From Guptibacillus hwajinpoensis (GTDB lineage Bacteria; Bacillota; Bacilli; Bacillales; Guptibacillaceae), in contig NZ_SWFM01000002.1 in assembly GCF_005144865.1 (NCBI RefSeq), positions 434,001 to 498,000 on the forward strand: DNA of 64,000 nt. Direction: 5' to 3'. Below are positions 25,925 to 33,381 of the stretch, piece after piece. The notes under the pieces were generated by a model. It searched no databases. It saw only the letters and a list, made by a program, of their open reading frames with translations, and was not told the DNA's origin. The position numbers and the translations under genes are program-made. Each line of letters begins with the position of its first letter. Position 1 is the stretch's first letter.

Positions 25925-26509
25925 ATGCAACAGTGGCATCTTTTTCTCGCCTTTTTGAGGGTGGGAATGCTTGGATATGGTGGTGGACCGTCTTCCATTC
26001 CACTTGTTCATAAAGAAGTAGTAGAGAAATACAAATGGCTCAATGACGATGAATTTGCTGATATTCTAGCATTAGGGAATTCCTTGCCTGGACCGATTGC
26101 GACGAAAATGGCAGGGTATATTGGGCATCGCGTGGCGGGGGTAACCGGTATGTTCAACGCTGTATTAGCGACGATTGTACCAACAATTGGAATCATGATT
26201 TTCCTTTTAACGTTTCTCTCCACATTTCGTGAGAAGGCGTGGGTGCAGGGGATGACGCAGGCGGTTGTTCCGGTTGTTGGCGTGATGCTTGCTGTGTTAA
26301 CGTATGATTTCTTTCGAAAAGCACAGGGAAATTTGGGTTGGCTTTTAACGATTACGTTAACCGTTGCATCTTATGCGTTGATTGAATTAGCTGGGGTTCA
26401 TCCAGGGATTGTGATTGCTTGCTTGTTGCTTTATGCGTTATTGAAGCCGACTAGTGGGAAACAGCGGGATGATGACGGAAAACAGGTGAAGGAGGAGCAG
26501 TCATCATGA
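25925..26509 (+). CDS. Chromate transporter-family protein, subunit 1 (short form)
   Basis: Half-size transporter of the CHR family, 194 residues from the ATG at 25925 (AAAGGTGG upstream). The family motif GYGGGPSSIPL near the N-terminus and LPGPIATKMAGYIG are both clear, with about six membrane segments. Short CHR proteins come as pairs encoded in tandem, and the second subunit overlaps this gene by 4 bases. Family members export chromate or carry sulfate-like anions, but the link to a glutamyltransferase and AsnC regulator suggests another physiological substrate. Confidence 0.87.
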   Translation: MQQWHLFLAFLRVGMLGYGGGPSSIPLVHKEVVEKYKWLNDDEFADILALGNSLPGPIATKMAGYIGHRVAGVTGMFNAVLATIVPTIGIMIFLLTFLSTFREKAWVQGMTQAVVPVVGVMLAVLTYDFFRKAQGNLGWLLTITLTVASYALIELAGVHPGIVIACLLLYALLKPTSGKQRDDDGKQVKEEQSS

Positions 26510-27036
26510 TTTATTGGGATATTTTTGTTGCCTTCTTCATACCTGGGATCGTTGGTTATGGTGGTGGACCTGCTTCTATTCCCCTTGTTGAGAATGAAGT
26601 GGTAGGTCGATTTGGCTGGATGAGCGTGAATGAATTTAGTGAAATGCTTGCGATGGCGAATGCACTACCAGGGCCGATTGCAACGAAAATGGCAGGGTAT
26701 ATTGGATTTCAGCAGGGCGGTGTTCTTGGAGCTTTCGTTGGCGTGTTTGCTACGGTGGCACCGTCGTTGATTCTGATGATCGTGCTGTTGAGCTTGTTAA
26801 ATAAGTTTAAAAACTCCCCGAAGGTTAAGAAGATGACCGCGCTCATCCGTCCGACGATCGCAATTCTCCTTGGCGTGATGGCGTTTCAATTTTTTACTAG
26901 CTCTTATGAGGGAGCGGGATTGTACCAAACGATCTTTCTGATTGCGGCAAGTTACGTGTTGATGGAGAAGATGAAAGTGCATCCGGCATTTGTGATTGTT
27001 GGATCGCTTGCGTATGGCGCGGTGTTTTTGGGGTAG
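26506..27036 (+). CDS. Chromate transporter-family protein, subunit 2 (short form)
   Basis: Second half-size CHR protein, 176 residues. It repeats the motifs of its partner (GYGGGPASIPL and LPGPIATKMAGYIG) and is probably inserted in the membrane in the opposite sense, as known for paired short CHR proteins. The ATG overlaps the stop of subunit 1 (ATGA) and a GGAGGAGC site sits inside the upstream gene, so the two are made together. A REP-like element follows, and no U-tailed terminator is evident. Confidence 0.87.
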   Translation: MIYWDIFVAFFIPGIVGYGGGPASIPLVENEVVGRFGWMSVNEFSEMLAMANALPGPIATKMAGYIGFQQGGVLGAFVGVFATVAPSLILMIVLLSLLNKFKNSPKVKKMTALIRPTIAILLGVMAFQFFTSSYEGAGLYQTIFLIAASYVLMEKMKVHPAFVIVGSLAYGAVFLG

Positions 27037-27078
27037 GATTGGCGGCGTGCGAACGCTGAGCGTAAATTCGCGGGTTCG

Positions 27079-27120
27079 CGGGTGCCTGTCACCACCCGGT
27101 TTAGCTCGAATGGTGTCGAA
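27079..27120 (+). repeat. REP-like palindromic element, copy 5
   Basis: Inverted-loop core CGGGTGCCTGTCACCACCCG at 27079-27098, CTCGAA at +6 and GTCGAA at +16. Immediately left of it are two tandem copies of TTCGCGGG (27067-27082). Confidence 0.9.
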
Positions 27121-27210
27121 TATCTCTGAGTTTGGATGGGTAGTGGTCATCTAGGCTTAGGGATTTTTTGTGTGGAGGTAGGACGATACAACTATATTTG
27201 TCTGAAAATA

Positions 27211-27237
27211 TTGAATAATTAACAAGTTTGATATAAT
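27211..27237 (+). promoter_or_regulatory. Candidate promoter of the GntR gene
   Basis: TTGAAT at 27211-27216 and TATAAT at 27232-27237 with a short 15-base spacer. The -10 is good, the -35 is uncertain. Confidence 0.45.
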
Positions 27238-27256
27238 ATGTCAGAAGAATCAAGAA

Positions 27257-27268
27257 ATTGTATACAAT
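27257..27268. promoter_or_regulatory. Candidate GntR operator
   Basis: ATTGTATACAAT, a perfect 12-base palindrome containing the GT-N-AC core typical of FadR-type GntR operators. It lies between the -10 box and the ribosome site of the GntR gene, so autorepression is likely. Confidence 0.6.
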
Positions 27269-27293
27269 CTTTGGACACAATAGGTGGTTTAGG

Positions 27294-27953
27294 ATGACAA
27301 ATAAGAAACGGAATGAAGAACTGGCTTATGAGAAAGTGAAGCGAGCGATTATGCTCCGAAGGCTTTTACCTGGTCAGAGAGTGACGGAAGAGTGGGTGAG
27401 TCAGGAAATTAATATGAGTCGAACGCCGATTCGGGCGGCGTTTAAGCGGTTAGGTAATGAAGGGTTACTAGAGGTAATCCCTAACAGAGGTGCTTTTGTT
27501 TACAATCCTTCTGATCAAGAGTTAAGCGATGTGTTTCACTTACGCGTTGTGTTGGAGGGGTATGCTGCGAAGTTAGCGCTTCCTACCGTTACAGATGAGC
27601 ATGTTCATGAGCTAGAGCAGCTGTTAGATCAGGAGAAAAAGGCGTATGAAGAGAAGGACTTTGAAGAATTTATGCGAGTGAACGGGCTGATTCATTCCTA
27701 TCCTGCGACATTGACTGGGAATAAATTTTTACTTCAAGAAGTGGAAACGCTTAATCAATGGTCTGATGGCTATCTGATTTTGAAGGATGAGTTCTATACG
27801 ATTCCGATTGAAGAGGTGAAGTCGATTCCTGAGCATTTACGTATTCTGAACGCTTTTCGAGAAAAAGACATTGAAGAAATGACACGCGCTATTGAAGCGC
27901 ACCTTCTTTCCACATTATACGATTTAACCGGACAGCAGTCCGTTTTCCAATAA
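27294..27953 (+). CDS. GntR-family regulator, FCD (FadR) type
   Basis: DNA-binding regulator of 219 residues from the ATG at 27294, with TAGGTGG 6 bases upstream; the earlier in-frame start at 27258 would overlap the palindromic operator. The winged helix-turn-helix reads YEKVKRAIMLRRLLPGQRVTEE and MSRTPIRAAFKRL. The C-terminal all-helical FCD domain binds a small carboxylate ligand through metal. It is followed at once by an aminotransferase and a permease, which it most likely controls together with itself. Confidence 0.9.
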   Translation: MTNKKRNEELAYEKVKRAIMLRRLLPGQRVTEEWVSQEINMSRTPIRAAFKRLGNEGLLEVIPNRGAFVYNPSDQELSDVFHLRVVLEGYAAKLALPTVTDEHVHELEQLLDQEKKAYEEKDFEEFMRVNGLIHSYPATLTGNKFLLQEVETLNQWSDGYLILKDEFYTIPIEEVKSIPEHLRILNAFREKDIEEMTRAIEAHLLSTLYDLTGQQSVFQ

Positions 27954-27969
27954 ATAGAAGGAGTGATTG

Positions 27970-29331
27970 ATGATGACAAAGAGTGCTTTTGTTCAAACAA
28001 CTTTACCAGGACCTGTAGCCAGTCAATTGTTAGAACGACGTGAGAATGTTGTGCCCAAGGCAGTAACATGTGGGCTTCCAACTTTTGCGGCGGAAGCTTC
28101 GGGGGCTAGGGTAACAGATGTTGATGGGAACACGTTCATTGATTTTGCTGGAGCAATCGGTACGATCAATGTCGGTCATTGCCACCCGCGTGTGAAGGAA
28201 GCGCTTCATGATCAAGTCGATAAATACATCCATACCGGATTCAATGTGATGATGTATGAACCTTATATTGAATTAGCTGAAAAGCTTGCAGCATTAGCAC
28301 CGGGAACTCATCAGAAAAAAGTGTTGCTGCAAAACAGTGGGGCTGAGGCTGTTGAGAATGCGGTGAAAATTGCAAGGAAATATACGGGGCGTCAGGCAGT
28401 TGTAACGTTCCAGAATGCTTTTCACGGCAGAACGCTAATGACGATGTCGATGACAAGCAAAGTGAAGCCTTATAAATTTGGTTTTGGGCCGTTTGCGCCA
28501 GAGGTGTATAAGGCTCCTTTTCCGTATGCTTACCGTCGACCTGAGCAAATGAATGAGGCAGAATATAGTGAGTTCATGATTCAGCAGTTCTCTGATTTTC
28601 TTTTAAAAGAAGTTGCCCCAGAGACGATCGCTGCAATCGTCATGGAGCCTGTTCAAGGTGAAGGCGGCTTTATTGTACCGGATAAAAACTTCGTCCAAGC
28701 TGTGAAACGCACGTGTGAAGAACACGGGATTCTGTTTGTGGCGGATGAGATTCAAACAGGGTTTGGGCGAACAGGAAGTTATTTTGCATCAGAGCATTTT
28801 GATGTTGTACCAGATCTCATTACAGTGTCGAAATCGTTAGGGGCAGGCACTCCGATCAGTGGCGTAATCGGTAGAGGCGAAGTAATGGATGCGGCTGATC
28901 CTGGGGAACTTGGTGGCACATATAGCGGCAGTCCGCTTGGATGTCGCGCAGCGCTTGCTGTTCTCGATGTAATCGAAGACGAGGGACTTAATCAAAGAGC
29001 GGTTCGGATCGGTGAAAAAGTGAGAGAGCGGTTTACTTATTTAGCGAAGGAATTTTCTTTTATTGGCGATGTTCGTGGGTTAGGTGCAATGAATGCTATT
29101 GAAATCGTCAGCGATCGAGACAATAAAACACCTGATAAAGATCTTGCAAAAGCGATCCTTACTGAAGCGCAGCAAAGGGGACTTCTTTTATTAGGTGCAG
29201 GTGTTTATAGCAATGTCATTCGGTTCTTAATGCCGCTTGTGATTACGGATGATGAATTAGAGGAAGGGTTGTTCATTGTTGAGGAATCGATTCGAAAGGT
29301 TGCTAATGAACTGCGTAAGGGTGTTCTGTGA
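27970..29331 (+). CDS. Class III aminotransferase, GABA/omega-amino acid type
   Basis: PLP-dependent omega-aminotransferase, 453 residues, clearly paralogous to the one at 14.2 kb: NSGAEAVENAVKIARKYTGR, VADEIQTGFGRTGSY and the Lys in TVSKSLGAGTPISG. Start at ATG 27970 is preferred over TTG 27967 because AAGGAG lies 6 bases before it. It is in an operon with the GntR regulator upstream and an amino acid permease that overlaps its stop. This suggests uptake and transamination of GABA, beta-alanine or a related omega-amino acid, under different control from the sigma-54 copy. Confidence 0.88.
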   Translation: MMTKSAFVQTTLPGPVASQLLERRENVVPKAVTCGLPTFAAEASGARVTDVDGNTFIDFAGAIGTINVGHCHPRVKEALHDQVDKYIHTGFNVMMYEPYIELAEKLAALAPGTHQKKVLLQNSGAEAVENAVKIARKYTGRQAVVTFQNAFHGRTLMTMSMTSKVKPYKFGFGPFAPEVYKAPFPYAYRRPEQMNEAEYSEFMIQQFSDFLLKEVAPETIAAIVMEPVQGEGGFIVPDKNFVQAVKRTCEEHGILFVADEIQTGFGRTGSYFASEHFDVVPDLITVSKSLGAGTPISGVIGRGEVMDAADPGELGGTYSGSPLGCRAALAVLDVIEDEGLNQRAVRIGEKVRERFTYLAKEFSFIGDVRGLGAMNAIEIVSDRDNKTPDKDLAKAILTEAQQRGLLLLGAGVYSNVIRFLMPLVITDDELEEGLFIVEESIRKVANELRKGVL

Positions 29332-30713
29332 TGGCGGTCGAAGAGAAGAAACTCAAGAAGGTCCTGTCGAAGTTTGACCTGCTTTTTCTAGCGTTAGGTG
29401 CAATGCTTGGCTGGGGGTGGGTTGTTCTCTCGGGGACCTGGATTACTTCTGCAGGTTCATTCGGAGCTGTGTTAGCGTTCGCAATTGGTGGCTTTCTCGT
29501 GATTTGTGTTGGACTCAATTATGCTGAACTGGCGTCTGCGATGCCGCGAGTTGGCGGGGAGCATGAATACGTCCATCGCGCGTTGGGTGAGAATGCTTCC
29601 TTCGTTGCATCTTGGGCAATAACACTCGGCTACGTATCCGTTGCGACATTTGAGGCAGTGGCATTGCCTACGGTGATTGACTTTTTGCTACCAGATTACC
29701 AGGCAGGTTACTTATGGACGATTGCTGGTTGGGATGTTCACCTCAATTGGGTGTTGATTGGTTCTGTTGGTGCTGTGATTATCACTTTTATCAATTATCT
29801 TGGTCTTAAGCAAGCGGCTGTGCTGCAAACGGTGTTTACGCTTGTGATTGTTGCGGCAGGCTTACTGTTGATATTCGGTGCTGGCGTAAATGGGGAGCCT
29901 GCTAATTTAACCCCTCATTTTATTGGTGGAATGGGTGGTGTCATGGCGGTACTCGTGATGGTTCCGTTCTTATTTGTTGGATTCGATGTGATTCCACAGG
30001 TTGCAGAAGAAGCCAATCTGCCACAGGCGCAAATAGGAAAGTTTCTCGTCATTTCAGTTATCGGAGCGATTCTGTTTTACATAGCGATTGCAATTGGCGT
30101 TTCTCTTGGGATGAACCAAGAACAGCTCGGTACCACTGAATTAGCGACGGCGGATGCGATGGGGAATCTATTTGGCTCTGCCATGTTTGCGAAATTATTA
30201 ATTCTTGGCGGTGTTGCAGGAATTATTACGAGCTGGAATTCATTTGTGATTGGCGGTAGTCGGGTTTTATATGCCATGGCGAAATCTGGTATGCTACCGT
30301 CCTGGTTCGGGCGTTTGCATCCGAAGCATCATACACCTTCAAATGCGGTGCTTTTTATAGGGGTACTATCAATGCTTGCCCCTCTACTTGGAAGGTCTGC
30401 GCTTGTCTGGATCGTGGATGCAGGCGGCCTTGGCATTGTGGTTGCGTACTTCCTTGTAGCGTGGTCCTTCATTAAACTTAGAAAAAATGAGCCTGATATG
30501 GAGCGGCCATTCCGAGCAGGGAAAAGTCCGATTTTCGGGTACCTTGCGCTAGTTCTGAGTTTCGGATTTATCGCGCTGTATTTTCCTGGCATGCCGGCAG
30601 CGCTGATCTGGCCTTATGAATGGGTGATGGTTGGGGGATGGTTCCTTATTGGATTGTACTTCTTTGTGAGGATGAGGAAAGGTGTTTATAAAGAGAGTGG
30701 AGTTGGGATGTAG
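29331..30713 (+). CDS. APC-family amino acid permease
   Basis: Integral membrane amino acid transporter of the APC superfamily, 460 residues with about 12 membrane segments. The first unwound helix is visible as LGAMLGWGWVVLSGTW and the family block GGEHEYVHRALGE follows helix 2. The ATG at 29331 overlaps the aminotransferase stop (TGATG), so the two are translationally coupled. Substrate is probably the amino acid handled by the aminotransferase. The gene is followed by GC-rich octamer repeats and a REP-like element, then a terminator. Confidence 0.88.
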   Translation: MAVEEKKLKKVLSKFDLLFLALGAMLGWGWVVLSGTWITSAGSFGAVLAFAIGGFLVICVGLNYAELASAMPRVGGEHEYVHRALGENASFVASWAITLGYVSVATFEAVALPTVIDFLLPDYQAGYLWTIAGWDVHLNWVLIGSVGAVIITFINYLGLKQAAVLQTVFTLVIVAAGLLLIFGAGVNGEPANLTPHFIGGMGGVMAVLVMVPFLFVGFDVIPQVAEEANLPQAQIGKFLVISVIGAILFYIAIAIGVSLGMNQEQLGTTELATADAMGNLFGSAMFAKLLILGGVAGIITSWNSFVIGGSRVLYAMAKSGMLPSWFGRLHPKHHTPSNAVLFIGVLSMLAPLLGRSALVWIVDAGGLGIVVAYFLVAWSFIKLRKNEPDMERPFRAGKSPIFGYLALVLSFGFIALYFPGMPAALIWPYEWVMVGGWFLIGLYFFVRMRKGVYKESGVGM

Positions 30714-30753
30714 ATGCTCGGTTCGCGGGTCGCGGTTCGCGGTGCTTGTTTCG

Positions 30754-30795
30754 CGGGTGCCTGTCACCACCCGAATTAGCTCATATTATGTCGAA
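30754..30795 (+). repeat. REP-like palindromic element, copy 6
   Basis: Inverted-loop core CGGGTGCCTGTCACCACCCG, 16 bases, then GTCGAA at 30790-30795. To its left, 30720-30757, lie four imperfect copies of TTCGCGGG. Confidence 0.9.
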
Positions 30796-30798
30796 ATG

Positions 30799-30837
30799 AA
30801 AGAGCTCCTGCGGCTTGCTTGCGGGAGCTCTTTTTCT
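30799..30837. terminator. Bidirectional terminator
   Basis: AAAGAGCTCC and GGAGCTCTTTTT form a stem around a GC-rich loop, with T run. Lies between convergent genes. Confidence 0.82.
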
Positions 30838-30838
30838 A

Positions 30839-31561
30839 TTATTCTACTGGCATTAATTTAACGCGGCCGAGCGTTTCGATCATATCACCTGTGTTTGTGA
30901 AGAAGACGTAGTCTCCTGTTCCGACCATTCCGTCTCCTAGTATCGTATTTACGGTAGGCATTCCGCTTGAGTCATAGACAAAGAAATTTGTACCGTCTCC
31001 GATATTCGTTACTTGGTATCGACCTTCAGGCAGATCTGTCCCAACGATATACTGACCAGCAGTGAGTTCAATCGGTTCTTCGCTTTTACGTATAATGGTT
31101 TTTTCGAGTTTCTCGAGCTCTTTTTCCTTTGCTTTAATCGTGTCATCTAGTTCACTTCCGCGAGTCTTTTTTTCTTTCACTTTATCACTCAATTTGTTGA
31201 GTTCTTTTTTGCTCTTATCCTTATCCTCTTGCAGAGAGTCATTCTCTTTTGTGATAGCGTCTTTTTCCTCAATCAATTTCTCTACTTCGTCCACTTCTGC
31301 TTGTAGTTTTTCTAGCTTTTCATTCTCAGAACTTTGTTGTTCTTCAGCAGCAGCTGTATGCTCCTTAATGGATAGTAGTTTGCTTTCCTCGTCTTTCACT
31401 TTCGCCTCTGCCATAGTGATATCTGATTTGATCTTCTTAATCTTCTCGGTATAGTTTTCTTCAAGATCTGCATTGCCAATCAGAACGCCGATTAAGACAC
31501 TGACAATTATGGCTGCGATTCCTCCTGTAATGGAGAGGGTTAAGATCAGTCCTTTTTTCAT
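30839..31561 (-). CDS. Membrane-anchored coiled-coil protein
   Basis: I do not recognise a named function. 240 residues: one N-terminal membrane segment (GLILTLSITGGIAAIIVSVLIGVLIG), a long Glu/Lys-rich coiled coil at about residues 35-160, and a compact C-terminal domain of about 75 residues (AGQYIVGTDLPEGRYQVTNIG and onward) of a kind found at the ends of several Bacillota surface proteins and lipoproteins. The protein is probably outside the cell and may act in wall or envelope binding. The antisense strand has a long Ser-rich open frame, which is a shadow of the coiled coil. Confidence 0.75.
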   Translation of the reverse strand: MKKGLILTLSITGGIAAIIVSVLIGVLIGNADLEENYTEKIKKIKSDITMAEAKVKDEESKLLSIKEHTAAAEEQQSSENEKLEKLQAEVDEVEKLIEEKDAITKENDSLQEDKDKSKKELNKLSDKVKEKKTRGSELDDTIKAKEKELEKLEKTIIRKSEEPIELTAGQYIVGTDLPEGRYQVTNIGDGTNFFVYDSSGMPTVNTILGDGMVGTGDYVFFTNTGDMIETLGRVKLMPVE

Positions 31562-31658
31562 GTTAGACGCCCCCGAACATGTCTGATTAAGCTATCAACT
31601 TATTTATATTGCTGCTTGCTGTGGTTTAGCACTTGATAGGAGAGAGTGGAAGAAAAAT

Positions 31659-31693
31659 CGGGTGGTGACAGGCACCACCCGATTTATGTCGAA
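31659..31693 (+). repeat. REP-like palindromic element, copy 7
   Basis: Full nine-base arms CGGGTGGTG and CACCACCCG around ACAGG at 31659-31681, 6 bases, then GTCGAA. Lies in a divergent promoter region about 110 bases before the next start codon. Confidence 0.9.
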
Positions 31694-31800
31694 TGTATGT
31701 TCTTGTGTTGGAGAGGCGTTATCGTATTAAGTGAGGCAAGTTTTCGGTATAATGGATGTATGAAGCGAGTTGTTCTTGATCACTTAAAGGAGTGGCTTAT

Positions 31801-32535
31801 ATGTCATCGAATATACTGAATCATTCTAAAGGTGAAGCCCTATATCTACAAATAAAAGATGTATTGATTAAGCGAATTCAAACAGGGGCATGGAAGCCGA
31901 ATACATTGATACCGACTGAGCAGGAGCTGATTAAAGAGTTTGATGTGAGTCGGACGACGATTAGACAGGCTATTACGATTCTCGTTCAGAACGGTCTTTT
32001 AGAGAAGAAACAGGGGCGCGGGACGGTTGTAAAAGCGCAGAATTTAATTGGGAATCTTGGAAAGTTGAGAGGGTTTGCTGAGGAAGTCGTGGAACGTGGG
32101 CAAACGCCTCATTCGAAGCTCCTTCGTGCGGAATTTCGTGAGGATCTTTATCATGAAAACGATATGCTGAAAGTCAATGAGGGGGAACCAATCCTATTAG
32201 TTGAGCGAATCCGTTTTGCTGATGAAGTTCCGATTGCGCTCGAGCGAACGTGTTGGCCGAAGGAAATTGGTGACATTCTAATTCAATGTGACTTAAATCA
32301 AGCGAAGTATTATGAAGTACTTGAGCAGCATAATTATTATCTTAAGAAAGCGAACGAACGTATTACAGCGATCAACGCGACAATTCATGAGGCTGATTCG
32401 CTAGGAATTCGTCCAGGCGAAGCGCTTTTAGAGATGACGAGGTTGAGCCGTGGACTCAATGATCACCCGATTGAATATACGAAAACAAAGTATCGGAGTG
32501 ATCAGTATCATTATAATATTGAGTTGGAAAGATAG
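31801..32535 (+). CDS. GntR-family regulator, HutC/UTRA type
   Basis: Transcription regulator of 244 residues from the ATG at 31801 (AAAGGAG 9 bases upstream; the in-frame GTG at 31792 overlaps that site). The winged helix-turn-helix reads LIPTEQELIKEFDVSRTTIR followed by the wing GRGTVV; the C-terminal UTRA domain (residues about 90-240) binds a sugar-phosphate or amino-acid derivative. No operon partner follows: a terminator begins at its stop codon. TATAAT at 31748-31753 is a likely -10. Targets must lie elsewhere. Confidence 0.87.
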   Translation: MSSNILNHSKGEALYLQIKDVLIKRIQTGAWKPNTLIPTEQELIKEFDVSRTTIRQAITILVQNGLLEKKQGRGTVVKAQNLIGNLGKLRGFAEEVVERGQTPHSKLLRAEFREDLYHENDMLKVNEGEPILLVERIRFADEVPIALERTCWPKEIGDILIQCDLNQAKYYEVLEQHNYYLKKANERITAINATIHEADSLGIRPGEALLEMTRLSRGLNDHPIEYTKTKYRSDQYHYNIELER

Positions 32536-32576
32536 AAAAAGCGGTTCCCATCCTAAAAGTGGGAACCGCTTTTTAC
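32536..32576 (+). terminator. Terminator after the UTRA regulator
   Basis: AAAAAGCGGTTCCCA and TGGGAACCGCTTTTT form a perfect 15-base stem, the strongest in this region. A near copy lies at 32909-32950. Confidence 0.92.
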
Positions 32577-32582
32577 TATTCT

Positions 32583-32773
32583 TTATTCGTTCATTTGTTT
32601 TGCAACATGATCATCGTCGAATTCTTCAAGATGCATAAGCTTTTGTAGTGGCTTAGACAGTAGCAGAAGAATTATTCCGAGTCCAAGAGCTGCAAAGCCT
32701 AGATACATGAAGATTTCAAGATATCCTGCTGATGTTGTGAGTGCTGCAATTTGTCCAGCAAGGTAGTTCTCGC
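32583..32773 (-). pseudogene. 3' remnant of a POT-family peptide transporter
   Basis: Sixty codons matching only the last part of the intact POT transporter at 33.4-34.8 kb: NYLAGQIAALTTSAGYLEIF against NYLAGQVAALTTSAGYLEIF, then a shared last helix and LQKLMHLEEFDD tail. Similarity begins abruptly at about 32773; everything upstream of the last two membrane segments is gone and there is no ribosome site at the apparent start. The two copies differ at roughly a quarter of bases, so this is an old decayed paralogue rather than a fresh duplication. Confidence 0.82.
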
Positions 32774-32908
32774 TTTTCAATAGTTTTTATAATAGTCAGT
32801 TGGCGAAGCGAATCCATTTTTTTGTTGAATTCGCTTCGTGTAGTAATAACGAATGTAAGAAACACTATCTTTATGGTATTGGCGGTGTGAGTCGAAATTA
32901 GGGCAAAT

Positions 32909-32950
32909 AAAAAAGCGGTTCCCTTTGAGAGTGAGGGGAACCGTTTTGTA
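32909..32950 (-). terminator. Terminator after the small secreted peptide gene
   Basis: AAAAGCGGTTCCC and GGGAACCGTTTT pair around a 12-base loop. The stem sequence is nearly the same as that of the terminator at 32536. On the minus strand it follows the 61-residue peptide gene. Confidence 0.75.
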
Positions 32951-32984
32951 TGTAGTACTGCCAGAATGGTACTTTGTTAAATGA

Positions 32985-33170
32985 TTACTGACCAAAGTAT
33001 GGATCTTTCACACAAATATCATTGTCTGAAAAGTAATTCCATATTGCACAACCAATAGAATAGCCTCCACCACCACTAATCTTATCAGGATTAGCCGCGG
33101 ATGCTGGAGCGGAAGTAATTCCAGTTACAAGGGTACCAGCTAGTAAAAACGCAGTAAGTTTTTTCTTCAT
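32985..33170 (-). CDS. Small secreted two-cysteine peptide
   Basis: 61 residues with a textbook signal peptide (MKKKLTAFLLAGTLVTGITS, cleavage after PASA) and a predicted mature part of about 36 residues that begins ANPDKISGGGGYSIGC and has a second Cys 12 residues later (DIC), allowing one disulfide. A GGAGGTGAG site lies 8 bases before the ATG, better than most genes here. Size, Gly-rich start, aromatic residues and export signal resemble class II bacteriocins or secreted pheromones, but I do not recognise the family and no immunity or dedicated ABC exporter gene is adjacent. It lies between an intact POT peptide transporter and a decayed one. Confidence 0.7.
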   Translation of the reverse strand: MKKKLTAFLLAGTLVTGITSAPASAANPDKISGGGGYSIGCAIWNYFSDNDICVKDPYFGQ

Positions 33171-33328
33171 TCATCTCACCTCCACTTGTATAATTTTACA
33201 TTAATACCATATTAAAGTAAAGGGTTGTTTATATTAATATAATATTTCAAAATAACTTTTTGTATCATGGTTGATATTGAGGGGAAATGTATAGACCGAA
33301 ACTATAATTTTGTTGAAGCAGATAAAAG

Positions 33329-33362
33329 AAAATGCTACTAGTCTAGCCAGTAGCATTTTTAT
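33329..33362. terminator. Terminator downstream of the POT transporter
   Basis: AAATGCTACT and AGTAGCATTT around a 9-base loop, with flanking A and T runs. On the minus strand it follows the transporter stop at 33382. Confidence 0.82.
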
Positions 33363-33381
33363 GAAAAATTTTATTAAAGGA

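Noticed and set aside
31062..31454. 130-residue Ser-rich rightward reading frame
   Set aside because: It is the reverse complement of the Glu/Lys coiled coil of the real gene on the minus strand.
32583..32780. Small complete membrane protein of 65 residues
   Set aside because: It matches only the C-terminus of the POT transporter and lacks a ribosome site, so it is a remnant.
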